Below are positions 33,825 to 45,205 of a stretch of 45,707 bases of DNA, in pieces. The translations under genes were made by a program, and so were the position numbers. Location: contig JADNYJ010000271.1 of assembly GCA_015501075.1 (NCBI GenBank), forward strand, positions 1 to 45,707, written 5' to 3'. The notes beneath the pieces are model-generated. The model saw nothing but the letters and a program-made list of their open reading frames with translations. It searched no databases and was not told where the DNA came from. Position 1 is the first letter of the stretch. Every line of letters begins with the position of its first letter. The stretch comes from Gymnopilus junonius. Its lineage: Eukaryota; Basidiomycota; Agaricomycetes; Agaricales; Galerinaceae.

Positions 33825-36800
33825 GCATTGACTCGGCTTTCTCATCTAAAGTCTGATTGAAGTGTTCAGCTCGACCATTCATTTGGGGCTGATGTGGTAT
33901 GCTCCTTTGGATCTCGATCCCAAGATCCTTAAGGATTTCTAAGTATTCCTTATTGATGTATTCACTGCCATTGTCGCTCATCCATTCTTCGACTTTGGCA
34001 TTATACTTGGTTTTTACCATGGCTAGAAATTGCCTGGTAGCATCTTTCGCATCACTCTTTCATTTGAGGAGCATGACCCAAGTATTTGACATGTGATCAT
34101 CAATGAAGGAAATGAAATATTTGTACCCATAATATGAAGTCACCGGATACTCCTTAAGGTCTGAATGGATCTGCTGGAATGGTCTTGTTGCATGTTTGAC
34201 ATTGTCTGGGAAAGAGCATGAATGCATCTTGCTTTTTGCACAACCTTCAGGACTTTAATAGATGGGAAGATTTCGGAATTAGCCTTAAACTTCTCAAACA
34301 CTTGAGTGGAAGGGTGTCCGAGTTGTCTACGCCATAGATCGTAATCTTCAACATGTACCGACTTCATCATGATCAAGTTCTTTCCAGAGATGATCTGCAA
34401 TTTAACCCAAAACATGGTGTCATGATGAGAATGCTTAGGCAATGCATTTAAAATGGTGCGGCTATTCTCTTTGGATATGAAATTAAGTGATTTTGAATCA
34501 CCTAACACAATATTGTTTGCGCTGAGGATTTGACCCATCGACAGAAGTCGTACAGTCACATCAGGCATGTAGAATACTGGATGAAGTCACAATGTTTCGT
34601 GCATCACAGTTTTATCCTTATCGGTAACTTCTGTTTCAATAAAAACAGTACCAAATCCATCGACATAGGCTATGCCATTAGCAGTTTGGACCTTTGGTCT
34701 TTCTTTGCTTGGAAATTTGGTAAGTTCTGAGAAGTCAGAGATTTGTCCAGAAAAATGCATGGATGCTCCGGAATCTACAGGTGATGCTGTTGGCAGTTTG
34801 TACTCTTGGTCTATCTTTGTTTGGAAACATGGTAAGTTCCGAGAAATCGGAGACATGTCCAGAAAAGTGGATGGATGCTCCAGAATCTACAAGCCATTCC
34901 TCAAATGTCTTCTGATGTTCCTTTCCCTTACAGTTCACACAAGAGACAACGTGATCAATGTATATATTGTAGATAGTAAATAAATTTATTATACTATCTA
35001 CCCTGTACAGTGTGTTAATACCTGTGGGTTGATCAGTTAGTATCTTGTCAGCATGTGAACAAGAGGGTACTTGCCAGTCTGGATGAGGGAGGAGCACTGA
35101 ATTGCTACAATTCTGCTCTATCTCATCCTCATAGGAGATTGGGTCCAAATCCTGCATCATCTTGTACATCTCATCCTGGGTCTGTTGATCCATTTTATTG
35201 ATGATGTTCCCATCAGCACCAATATAGTGCAATCCAATATGTAGGGACTCACCAATCAGCAGTGGCAGTGGAAGGTCTTCTTCCCCAAAGGAGATATACT
35301 CCTTGTCATTGTCCACATAGGTGAGATCACCTTGTGACACTACTCCATGCATCTGATTCCAATCTTCTGCCATAAGCAGTTTGGAATCAACTGCCATGTG
35401 GGAAGGATCTGGGTCAGAGCCCAATTGGGCTCTGGACCAAAGAGATCATTGTAGATCTTGGTCATCATTGATGACCCCAATGCAACATTCCCAGTCATGC
35501 TACTTGCACCCATATTAAGGGTGACTTCCTCAAATCTACTCAAGGTGGCAATGGTTGGGGTAACCCCAATCCATGACATCAGGTCCCGGGATTTCCTGAA
35601 AGAGGGGTATGGTGCTATTCCCCAAGTGGGGTTCTTCCAGGCACCTCCTCCGTGGACTTGTCAAGTGGTGATCATGCCTTGCCCACTAACCTCAATAACA
35701 TTATGAGTAGTGGGGGCAGGGATCGATGGCATCAGTTGTGCTGATGATACAAGTGTGAAAGGCTCATCATCAGAGTCCTCAACAAATCATGCTGACTTTG
35801 GTTTTTGGCTGGCATGGTGGGTTTTCCTCTTGGAAAACTCCTTTCTCTGCAAACTGCCAGAATTACTTCTGGCATTCTGCTGATCGGAGTGGCAGTTCAG
35901 GACCTTTCCCTTTGATTGCAGTATTATGCTGCGCATTTGCATTGCTAGCCTGTTGGTTTCTGGGCTGGCTGTCCTTAGGTGGGTTGAGCTGCTTTGGCAT
36001 GTAGAATGTGCCATGCTTGGGTTGCTCATGTGCCTTAAGGTGCCCAAATCAGGCAGCCCATGTGGTGCAAATGGAATCAAAGAGGTCTCCAGTAAATCCG
36101 GAATTCAGAAAATGCTGCACATGGTGTGGCGCTCTGCATGACAGAAAAATCTGACCTCCCACACATGACCTCATGAACTACTCCTCCACCTCTCCTCCAC
36201 CTTGCATTTCAGGGGTGGCTGACCTCATGCCCCACATATTTTCCCTGGGCGAGTGCCTATAAATGTAGATAAAATAGTTATGTAGCCATATCATAGTTTT
36301 TTGTAGGCCGGAACTTGGTTTATGTTCACTATACTTGGCAGTTTTCAAGTTAGGAGCAATTATTGAACTCATTTTTTCGAAATTGTTAGGGGTGATTGTG
36401 TTGTATCAAATAAAGGAAACTTATATAGCATTTCTGTATTTATTGTAAATTTATTGCGCTATGCCCCCTTTTAAGGTAAATATCTACTATGTAAGAATAT
36501 AGTGCAAGTAGATGTTATCCAGCACTGAAATTGTCCATCAGCTAGATCTCACAAAGGTGACTAAGAATAAAGTATCTTATATATGTCCAGTATCCCCTAG
36601 CTTGCGATATACATATAAAAGAGGTGTAGCACCCTGATGTTGATTTGGAATACAGTTAAGTACTTTGCAGTTGTCCTTGCATATTTCTGCATGTTAAAAA
36701 GGGAAATTTTTTTGCAAGACTTTATTATACTTACTATCTACATACATTGTAGGTTATGCATAATATACCACCAATAAATATGCCATACAGGACTCAAACG

Positions 36801-37688
36801 AGTCAAAGGAATGACTATGGCAAACTTGGAGGAAAAACTATTTTTAGGTTGCCTTCCCTTTATGGCAGCGATCTGCACCTTCAGACTTTGCCACTGCATT
36901 TTGATCCCACATCGCGCACCATGCTTTTCAAATCCCAGATGTCCTCGAGGTCTCTTAGTTCCATATTTGGAACTGAGTTTTGCCATGTGAAGTCTTCCAT
37001 CATCTGCTGATAAATGGATTCTTGTGATGTGACATTCATGGCAAGTGGAAGATTCATAAGTAGGATCAGGCATGCCATGGATTGAGAAACCATGGGCACC
37101 ATTACAGAGGCACTGGTAGACATTGTGGCACTGGCATCATTAATGGGCGCGAGACACCCAAAATGGAACTGGAATTTGGTGAGCTAGGGGTTTGGGTCAG
37201 AGAGGTCTATCTTGAGGTTCATAAGAACCCTGAAGGCCTCGAGAGTTTTGATGAATGTCTCCTTGGAGTACTTCATTTTGAGCCAATCCCACACTTCAGC
37301 TGCAGACAGGGTTTTAACCTGGTCCCATATGCCAGTTTTGAGATACATGGCCAAAAGGCCAAGCACCTTGGCATTCTTGGAGTTGTATGACTCCAGTTTA
37401 TGGCAGTACACTTCCTCAGTGGCAGACCACTGAGAGAAGCAGGCGTTGTACAGGTTTAAGTCTCCCAGCAGGAGCAGAGTTGGTGGCATGAGTGCCAGTG
37501 GGAAAAGCAGGTTCCCTAATAACTTGTTCCACTAGAGCAGTAAGGGTCCCTTCAAGGACAGCCTTGATGTCCATATGGAGGATTATAGCCTCCATCTTGG
37601 ATGCCCATTGATGGTAATGATGACCATCAAATTTGGGGAGGTCAGATGAAGTGAGGGAAAGAGAAGTGGTGTTCTTGGTGGAAGACAT
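33825..37688 (-). pseudogene. Copia-2 gag, protease and integrase N-terminal part (segment a)
   Basis: Gag starts at ATG 37688 (MSSTKNTTSLSLTSSDLPKF), with the copia-type pattern FDGHHYHQWASKM and W/L-rich segments, in at least two frames. The protease motif DSGAS appears twice, 112 bp apart (34890-34883 and 34778-34771), putting the second copy out of frame. Integrase follows: QLGHPS zinc region, HSDL, SDNGSEY, RAEHFN. It stops at the KDZ insertion; the remaining integrase is at 25073 and below. Translation from about 35100 leftward is nearly identical to copia-1. Confidence 0.85.
36165..36840. other. AT-rich interruption within copia-2 gag
   Basis: Gag-like coding is visible on both sides but not in this stretch, which is AT-rich with scattered stops in all frames. 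It is probably another small insertion. Copia-1 lacks this part of gag, so there is no empty site for exact edges. Confidence 0.4.
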
Positions 37689-38102
37689 TGTTGATATGAT
37701 AGTGACAATTGAGATTTCTGTGAAGAAAGGCTGGGTTGTGTCAGTGACAGGTGTGAAGAAAGCATGCTAAATAAGGAAAGCACTGCTAAAAATACCTGCA
37801 CCAGACATAGAATTAACCCCTTAAGGGCAATTTGTCCAGACAGCAACAGATTTCCAGGCCCACATGACAAGGCCCTATACAATATTGTGCATGGTAGCAA
37901 ACAATTGTGGGAGAGTGTTCTGTCTAGTGATGAACAGCTGTGGTCAATGTTCTGCCTAATAGTGAACTATCTTCCCAGGTAGAAGTAAGCTACAGACCAA
38001 TGCTAAGCAGGTTCTGCACAATGGCGAACAATGCTAGACAGGTTCTGCCCTAAGGCAAACTCAATGTCAAGCAGGTTCTGCTAATGGTGAACAGCATGCT
38101 TT
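37689..38102 (-). other. Copia-2 5' leader
   Basis: Non-coding sequence between the primer-binding site and the gag start. It contains imperfect repeats around CAGGTTCTGC (about 37990-38085). Possible packaging or dimerisation region; no gene. Confidence 0.5.
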
Positions 38103-38121
38103 GCTATCAGGGCCCATAACC
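38103..38121 (-). promoter_or_regulatory. Copia-2 primer-binding site for a cleaved initiator-Met tRNA
   Basis: Directly after the 5' LTR the minus strand reads GGTTATGGGCCC. Its complement GGGCCCATAACC is the anticodon-arm sequence of eukaryotic initiator tRNA-Met (CAT anticodon). Drosophila copia is known to prime from such a half-tRNA; the same is inferred here. Confidence 0.7.
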
Positions 38122-38578
38122 TATTGAGCAGCAAGTAGTACATACAGCAGTAAACCACTGTAAGCATGATGTACAGAGGTAAACCTCTGAACACATGACA
38201 TGCTCTGCATAGTATCAATGTAATTACTATCTTACCTGGTTGTTAGAGGCTAGTGCTAAAGTGACTACTTAGGCTACTAAAGAAGTATGAATGACTTAGA
38301 TTAGGACACTGTTCAGAGTGCCCTTATATACCTACAGGACATGCAGTGACTAACTACATATGAGTAATGCATAAGGCAATTACTCAGCTAATTACTATGT
38401 AATTACTAATATCTACTCATAAGATGAGTAATATGCTCACTAAGTGATCACACATTTAGTCATATAAGATAACTATGATACTTTGTAGTCACTGGATCTA
38501 GTCGCGTATAGATGCATCTGATCACATGTGTCATGTGAGTCATGTGATGTAGTCACATGGACACTTATCGTGTCAACA
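38122..38578 (-). repeat. Copia-2 5' LTR, 457 bp, uninterrupted
   Basis: Runs from TGTTGACACG (38578 downward) to CTGCTCAATA (38122). It serves as the intact reference that reveals the hAT-like and 1.34-kb insertions in the other two LTRs. Right flank GTATG (38579-38583) is the target duplication. Confidence 0.85.
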
Positions 38579-38583
38579 GTATG

Positions 38584-38780
38584 CTGACATTGGCTACTTC
38601 GTCCCTGACCAAGCAGCACTGATCCCCCATGTTAAAAATAAGAGTGGCAGATTGGTGCTGGGCAAATGCTGAGGGCCTAGTTGTAGATCATTGTGCATCA
38701 TTCCTATATGTTCTGGGGGCATTGGTAGCATGATTATAAGATGGGGGGTTTCCTGTAGGAACTGCATGGTTGTTGGACAT
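38584..38780 (-). pseudogene. Gene X' 5' exon, disrupted by copia-2
   Basis: From ATG 38780 the frame starts MSNNHAVPTGNPPSYN, matching gene X (MSNNHSFLQGNPPSYN) in position and order, and shares the later MGDQC (VGDQC in X). One TGA at 38688-38690 sits at a plausible arginine. Coding runs straight into the target duplication and copia-2 LTR. It is the first-unit partner of gene X in a tandem duplication. Confidence 0.75.
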
Positions 38781-38951
38781 ATCTTCAAAAGGGGGTCTGA
38801 GATGGGGAAAGATGAAGCCGGGAAGATGTAGAACATAGAATATCCAACTTTAAATAGCCCAAGGATCAAATAGTCCTGAAATTGCTATTAGCTCCCATCT
38901 GCATGCACATTTTTCCATGGAAGGGCATAAGGAAGAATCCTGCAGAGTTGT

Positions 38952-39287
38952 GTGCATGCCCACATTCTTATCATGTTGCATCTTGAAGGGAAAAATAGAA
39001 CTGCCCATTTGAAGAGACTGCAGGCAGAAAGGTTGTACAGGAGTTGCAATTTGGTAGAACTGGAGTCGATTTTGCAAATTATGAGTGAAATTGGCCAGTC
39101 AACGTTAGTCGAGCGATTCATACAGGCAGAATACCTAGCAGCGAAGGCACCTAAGTATAAGTTGCATCACAAGGTGCAGCATATGATCGATGATCTTTCG
39201 GGTATTCTCCCTCAATGGCCAGGCCGGATTTTAGGTGTCCTGACGCTGTTACATGTCTGGGTTGTTTCTCTACAATCACCTGCGTAA
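38952..39287 (+). CDS. Possible small ORF between X' and kinase 1 (doubtful)
   Basis: A 111-codon plus-strand frame, divergent from X'. The middle (LKRLQAERLYRSCN...) is Lys/Arg/Leu-rich and helix-like. The equivalent place in the second unit has a different, shorter frame, so conservation does not support it. It may be chance coding in a shared promoter region. Confidence 0.2.
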   Translation: MHAHILIMLHLEGKNRTAHLKRLQAERLYRSCNLVELESILQIMSEIGQSTLVERFIQAEYLAAKAPKYKLHHKVQHMIDDLSGILPQWPGRILGVLTLLHVWVVSLQSPA

Positions 39288-39388
39288 GCATTGGTGTGGA
39301 CAAGGTTACAGGTAGATTACTACCAATGTCCCAATACCAGAACGACCGGTGCGCAGATAAATTGTAAATATGCATGTAACTCGTAAGC

Positions 39389-40983
39389 TCAGATAATGAA
39401 CATAGAAAAAATAAATCTAAAGATGCTTTTAAATATACCCGAGACAGCGCGATATGCGCTTCGGCAACCGTACAATGCGTACCATGCCAGCATTCTCCCA
39501 CGATGGAGAAACCACATTTGAAATTTGATCATACCTGAAAAACTGTTGTCACGATAGGATGCCCACATAGAAACAAAATCTTCAGGCAAATCTTTCCAAC
39601 GATCGCGATCATAATAATTTCCCAGCCAGATAGGTGACTGTTTGAATGACGGAATAGTTTGCAAGATGTTGCCCAGGATGGAATCCATGAAGGCAAGGGC
39701 TTGAGCCGCAGAAAAACGCTTTTCAATGTCGGCTGTTACCATCCCATCGATAAGAGGTGCGAAAAGAGGGGCATCAGGTATATAATCCTGTTGCGAAACA
39801 ACAGTTGCAGCGCATTAAATCAGTAAAAAGTGTAAAGGAGGTACGCACCCCGAATGTTTCGTCGAAATAAATCCCAAGGCAAGCGACATCGTATTTGAAT
39901 GGATCAAAGTCGGGATAACCAAGCAAACGTTCATAAGGCGGGGCGTAGAATCCTCGATCAACGACATGGATTGGTAGCATAGGACTCTGGCCGTAGGTTT
40001 CTTCGTCAAGCATTATCGCACGATCGAAGTCGAATAATACATATTTCAATTTGCCTTCCTCCTCGAGTTCGAACTGCATTAGATATGTGCTATCAAGGTC
40101 TCGGAACCCGGTTAACCTATTCACTAGGATATTTCTGTGCGCCACATCCTAGAAAACGATACTGAGGACTTAAACTAGATGATAGGATTAAAACAAACTC
40201 TGTGAAAAATTCGACAACGGTGCAGAAATGTCAACGCCTACGAAGAGTGTCAAAATAAGATTCGCATAATCAGTTAGATTTTCACCTTCAAGAGGCAGCG
40301 CATGTGAAGGGCAGCGTGATATAGGGTAGGAAACCATGGCGTAAAGTTGATATCACCCCATCTGAATAGACGAAATTGGATTAAAGGAATAGACATAACA
40401 TTATCTACTAGGACTAACCTAGGCATAATGGCAAAGAAGTGATCTTCGCATGGCAGGAGGTCCAGTACAGGTAGAACGTAAGGAAATGACTCCAAGTCAC
40501 GAAGACACGGTTCATCCTTTAGAAACTTTAATATCTTGACCTCTTCAGAACCACCCTTTAAGAGTTTGACGCCGAGATGGCGACCTTCATTATCCTGTGC
40601 AAAAACAACACGACCCTTAAATTACTCATGGTTAGAAGAGGAGAAATTTCTAATTAACCAGAAGCGCACCTCCCCATAATCGTTACCATAGCCTGTTGGG
40701 TCGTCGTCTGATCCCATGTAAGGGTATGGGAAATCAACGGGTCCTGGGCAGGGTCTAGAGGGCTTCCAATGAGCATACGTCCTATAGCCGTCGCCTTCCG
40801 GGAGGTAATCATAGAGGGTATAACCTCGCTCTGCCAACCAACCCCGCATTGAATCCCACCATTTCCATCTATCCTCTATTTCGAATCGTACATCAGCAGG
40901 GTCAAACGGAATCTAGAAATCCAGAGATCCTGAAACATGAGGTAGAAGTATATACAATGAGCTAAGGAGCTCACCAAGACCAT
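39389..40983 (-). CDS. Kinase-fold protein 1 (HRN/DFD), seven exons, 420 aa
   Basis: Exons 40983-40975, 40912-40670, 40615-40419, 40361-40286, 40237-40199, 40148-39849, 39787-39389; introns of 50-62 bp; total 1,263 bp with no internal stop. Start: MVL, then intron, then IPFDPADVRF. Kinase features: nucleotide-lobe lysine in LGVKLLKGG, hinge-like FFAIMPRWG, then DVAHRNILVN where the catalytic loop normally has HRD, FDFDRAIML in the DFG position, and DPFKYDVACLG as the helix-F region. Replacing the catalytic Asp by Asn suggests a pseudokinase or altered chemistry. The C-terminus is hydrophobic/aromatic and may associate with membrane. Fungal kinase-like families with a W-rich N-terminus (WKWWDSM) are expanded in basidiomycetes. 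Paralogue of the gene at 43062-44645. Confidence 0.78.
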
Positions 40984-40999
40984 GTTGGGTGAAGATCAA

Positions 41000-41748
41000 C
41001 GAGTTCGGTCCTGGGGAAGGCGTCGTTCACGTCAAGTGTTGATGACATTGAGGTAATCACGTTACACTGTAGAAGCGTACATGTCACGTTACTATTGAAT
41101 TCCTTATCACACGCTCTTCACAGCCACAGTGGAAACGCCCTGCAGTATTATTTTTTATTCTCGACGCTCGTTGTGACTGTTCGACACTTTATCAGACAAT
41201 GCCTAGCGGAAGGTAATTGACCATTAGTCAGAGTCTGCCAGGCTTGCGCCAAAAATAGACCATCAGCCGCCAACGTAGACCGACTCCCGAGGCGCACCTT
41301 TAGAGACACTTTAAACTCCAATGAACCCGCCGTTATGGATTGATCTGATTTGGGATCAGATTTGTAGGTGCAATTTTCCCGCTATTAGTAAGTACACCTA
41401 CGGAGGCTGGGTTCGAGTTTATATTAGCTAAGAGTTGGGGTGATTTACATCTGAAAACAAGGTCGTATTTTTTTCCACGGAACTACATATACACCCCTTG
41501 CCGAAGAGGCGTCGAGCTCACTGCTAGCCATCCATTGTTAGCCAAAAAGGACAAATAAAAGGACGAGATTTACAAGATATGTCTAATGGTCCAAACAGGA
41601 ATACGAAACCATGAAGGACTGCACAGCAAAGCCTGGATGACGAGCCCAAGCGAGTCAGCGCGGCAAGAATATCTTAGGACTGGCTCATTACTGGGATGAA
41701 AAAAATTACAGATGATAGGTTCAAGGATTACATAGTACAAATTTGAAC
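41000..41748. other. Intergenic region between kinase 1 and gene X
   Basis: Upstream of kinase 1 lie two TCACGTTAC motifs (about 41058 and 41087) and a stretch shared with the second unit (TTTATTCTCGACGC). The rest shows no supported gene. Confidence 0.4.
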
Positions 41749-42559
41749 TCAAGCGGTGTAGATTTCCACCTCGTCGTGTGTAAGCATGCGATCCACTACA
41801 TATTCTAGAGGGTACTCCTTTGTGTCCACCACTTTCACCTTATACTGGGTATTTCTGGTTGAAGTAAACGTTGCCACCAATATCCTACCGCTGCACTGCT
41901 TTCAAACTCCACACACCTGCGAGGTGATCACATCAGTTAACCACAACTATTTTATTCTCCTGGATGCCGTCGAAGGATCGTCTGACATAAACTATATCTC
42001 CCTCCTAATTATGCACATCAGACACAGAATAATCAGGAGAAAAGAACGACATATTCACCCCCAGCATGCCACGGGAAATATCATCTGTATTGACATCGCG
42101 TTTGAGGTCCGTATGGCGGCATGAGTGCACCGTGCCATCGGGATCGACCCAGTATATGGGAACTGTTTTCTTGACTGTCACCAAGTAAGATGCATACTTA
42201 GTTGACCGAGGACTAACTTCCTTTGTAGAGGCAAACGATGAATATCTATGAAGTGCCACACTGAAAGGGTTCCTCACCCGTTCAACTCGTCGACTAGATA
42301 CACCAGTAATTCTTGCACGTTGTCTGGCCCCGCAGCTTATTGAGTGATAAACCACTAAGCCTATATCCAGATCGTTAGTCTGTAGATATCGTTTGTTGAT
42401 TCCTGCTGTCTCTCCATACTTCAGGCGGCATTGGTCCCCCACGGCGAAAACATTATTAGAGGGAGGTGAGGGAGCTGTAGACTGGTTTGGAGGGCCAGTA
42501 TGAAGCGCGGCATTATAAGACGGAGGATTGCCTTGCAGAAAGGAATGATTGTTGGACAT
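41749..42559 (-). CDS. Gene X: hypothetical protein with N-terminal PPSYNAAL, possible extra 3' exon
   Basis: The firm part is 42559-42005, 184 codons (MSNNHSFLQGNPPSYN; later VFAVGDQCRLKYG and VPIYWVDPDGTVHSC). A PPxY-like PSY motif sits in a Pro/Ser-rich N-terminus; the rest looks beta-rich. Function unknown. Downstream, 41916-41749 keeps coding character (ILVATFTSTRNTQYKVKVVD...EYVVDRML) after a CAG acceptor and ends in a TGA, so a terminal exon is likely, but the donor is not clear and a TGA at 41902-41904 would interrupt it at a possible Arg. Sits directly after kinase 2 on the same strand; the pair is repeated as kinase 1 and X'. Confidence 0.6.
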
Positions 42560-43061
42560 GTTCTAAGGAGGGAAAGGAAGCAAGGAATCCTCACCCCGTT
42601 TTAAATCACAACAGCTCGTCAGAGTACTTGTCGACCTGGGAATGGAATGGTCACTGAAATCGATCAGCTGCCAGAGGACATCACCTGGGAGCGTGTTTTG
42701 CGGAATTCGGGAATGCGCCCACATTCTTATCATTGCCTCGAGTACGGAAAAGTTCCACAAGTGCATAGGTACTGGAATCCACTAATAAAGAGTTCTATTA
42801 TGAAGGCGGTATCGATAGCTGGGCGCTGGGCGCTTTCTTATCTATGTACTGGACAGCGGAAATAAACTCTTTCCTTCATCGGATTCTACAGCATTGCAGC
42901 TACAGATCGACCAACGTCGTACTTCACTCGGCTCTGCGTGTTTTCTTCTTGACGGCGAGGCATCATTTCAAATTCATAGCACCTTTGATTAAGGCCTTCC
43001 ATTGCTGAGAACCAATTACTCACTATTGCATAGAAAGGCATGACATCACTATTCATATCTA
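42560..43061. other. Spacer between kinase 2 and gene X
   Basis: No gene supported. A short match to the first unit (GCCCACATTCTTATCAT near 42717 and 38958) shows the spacer is part of the tandem duplication. Confidence 0.4.
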
Positions 43062-44645
43062 TCAGATTTTGGAAAGGACATTCCTAAAAGTGCACCGAAT
43101 CCTGTAGAATATACCGGAAAATATGCCATAAATGTAGCGGCAACCATATAGCGCATGCCACGCCGGAACCCAAGGCACGGAAACGAGCCAAATTTGAAAC
43201 TTAATAGTAGGTGAAAAGCTGTCGTCACGATGGGATACCCACGTAGAAATAAAATCGTCAGGTAGACCTTTCCAACGGTCACGTTCATAATATCTACCTC
43301 TCCACACAGGCAGCTGTTTGTATGACGGGATTGATGGGGATGTGTTTTCGAGGATGTATTCAGTGAAGGCCAGGGCTTGTGCTGCGGAGAACCGCTTTTC
43401 GACGTTAGCGGTCAGCATGCTATCTAAAAGAGGTGCAAGAAGGGAGCATCGGGTATGTAATCCTATCATGCAATTGCTGTTTCAGTATATTGGACGAAAG
43501 AGGAAGGCAAGAATAGTACCCCGAATACTCGGTCAAAGTAAATTCCAAGGCAAGCTACATCGTATTTGAATGGATCAAAATCGCGATGACCAAGTAAACG
43601 TTCAGCAGGCGGAACGTAAAAGCCTCGATCAACAATATGAATTGGTAGCCTAGGATTTTGACCGTAGGTTTCTTCATCGAGCATGATCGCGCGATCGAAG
43701 TCGAAAAACGCGTACCGCAACTTCCTTGTTCCTCGAGTTCAAAATGCTTTCTGTACATACTCCTGGGATCTCGGAAAGCAAGTAACATATTTACCAGAAT
43801 ATTTCTGTGCGCCACATCCTGAAAATAAGACTAAGTAAAAGAAGAAAATTAAAGATTAGAAACAAACTCGATGAAAAATTCGGTGGTAGTGAAGAAATGT
43901 CAACGCCTGAAAAATCCGTCAGAACAAGTTCTGCTTAGTTCCTTAAAATACCTGTAGTAGACATCGCATATGGAGAACCGCATGGTATAAAGTGGGAAAC
44001 CATGGCGAAAAGGTGAATGAACTCCACCTGTGTAGATGATGTTGGGTCTCAGGGCATTCATACACAATTATCACCTACCTCGGCATTATCGCGAACCAAT
44101 GATTTTCACAGGATAGAAGGTCTAAGACAGGGAGAACGCACGGGAATGAATGTAAGCTGCTTGGGCAGGTTTCGTCCTTCAGAAACTTCAATATTTTGAT
44201 TTCCTCGGAGCCGCCTTTCACGAGTTTGATAGCTAGATGACGGCCTGTATCGTCTTGAGCAAAGACGACCCGACCCTTTTGTCAGTCGTAGTGAGGAAAG
44301 ATAATGCACTACCTCCACAAACTCTACGCACATTTCCATAGTTGTTACGAAAACCCGCGGGGTCGTCGTCTGATGCCATGTGAGGGTATGGAAAATCGAC
44401 AGGTCCCGGGCAACTTCTGCTGGGTCGCCAGTAGCTATTCGGTTTCTTGCTTTCGCTCTTCGGGATGTAGTCATAAAGGGTGTAGCCCCGCTCCGCAAAC
44501 CAATCTCGCATGGAATCCCACCATTCCCACCTGTCCTCTTCTTGGAATTGAACATCAGCTGGGTCAAATGGAATCTGAAAAGCCACAAAGTTTGAAACGT
44601 GAGGGACAAGCTTAAACTGCAAACTAAAGAGCTCACCAGGACCAT
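43062..44645 (-). pseudogene. Kinase-fold protein 2 (paralogue of kinase 1), two single-base deletions
   Basis: Exons 44645-44637, 44574-44332, 44275-44079, 44027-43952, 43906-43868, 43818-43520, 43462-43062. The first five exon lengths (9, 243, 197, 76, 39) equal those of kinase 1. Conserved features: LAIKLVKGG, FAIMPR, DVAHRNILVN, FDFDRAIML, DPFKYDVACLG. Exon 6 is 299 rather than 300 bp: one base is missing near 43727 (GGAAG where GGAAAG keeps frame). Another is missing near 43446 (CCCTT where CCCCTT keeps frame). Both lie in short homopolymers, so they may be assembly errors or young pseudogene lesions. The shared HRN and DFD changes predate the duplication. Confidence 0.75.
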
Positions 44646-44711
44646 GTTGGGTGAAGGTCAACATTTGATGTGAGCGATACCCAGGACCGAACTGGTTCAT
44701 GACATGGAGGC

Positions 44712-44774
44712 AGTCACGTTACACTGTTACACTGGCAGTGTTACACGTTACTATCACACGTTAGTAACGTGACT
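44712..44774. promoter_or_regulatory. Inverted AGTCACGTTAC repeat upstream of kinase 2
   Basis: AGTCACGTTAC (44712-44722) and its exact complement GTAACGTGACT (44764-44774) flank 41 bp containing further TTACACTG/CAGTGTTAC elements, about 70-130 bp upstream of the start. Kinase 1 has two TCACGTTAC copies in the same place. Probable shared promoter elements; factor unknown. Confidence 0.4.
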
Positions 44775-44935
44775 CACAGCCACAGCGAAAACTCGAAAGT
44801 TCGAACTCCGCCAAAATGTTGCATTTTCTGCCCGATGGCATTTGTTTATTCTCGACGCTGTTGTAAGTTGTAACTGGTTCGACATTTCATCATAAAAACC
44901 TTCTCAGAAAACGTCACTTGGATAACATTGTTGCT

Positions 44936-45160
44936 ATGCTTGCAAAAGGCTTTGCAGGAGCTGGGAATGCCCCAAAAGGTCCCCTCGACCCGTCGATGAA
45001 TGAAGTCGCCCACAGGGCTGAAACACTGGTCAGGGGATATGTAGGCGGAAATAAAACGCTCCGCATGCTAGGATTTCACGTTGATCTCGGGAAATCTGGG
45101 CCCACGATAAGAGGACTTGTTCCTTACAAGTCACATTCTATGCATATCAATGTACAATAG
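44936..45160 (+). CDS. Possible small ORF between kinase 2 and PGI (doubtful)
   Basis: A 74-codon frame from ATG 44936 (MLAKGFAGAGNAPKG...). It lies in the gap between two minus-strand genes and ends 46 bp before the PGI stop. No recognised family and no splice context. It could be an exon or chance. Confidence 0.25.
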   Translation: MLAKGFAGAGNAPKGPLDPSMNEVAHRAETLVRGYVGGNKTLRMLGFHVDLGKSGPTIRGLVPYKSHSMHINVQ

Positions 45161-45205
45161 TATAAAATTGCTTTCTCCTTCGATGTAGATGACATCGTTA
45201 TATAG

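Noticed and set aside
41786..42124. Plus-strand 112-codon frame
   Set aside because: Antisense to gene X and its probable 3' exon; no independent motif.
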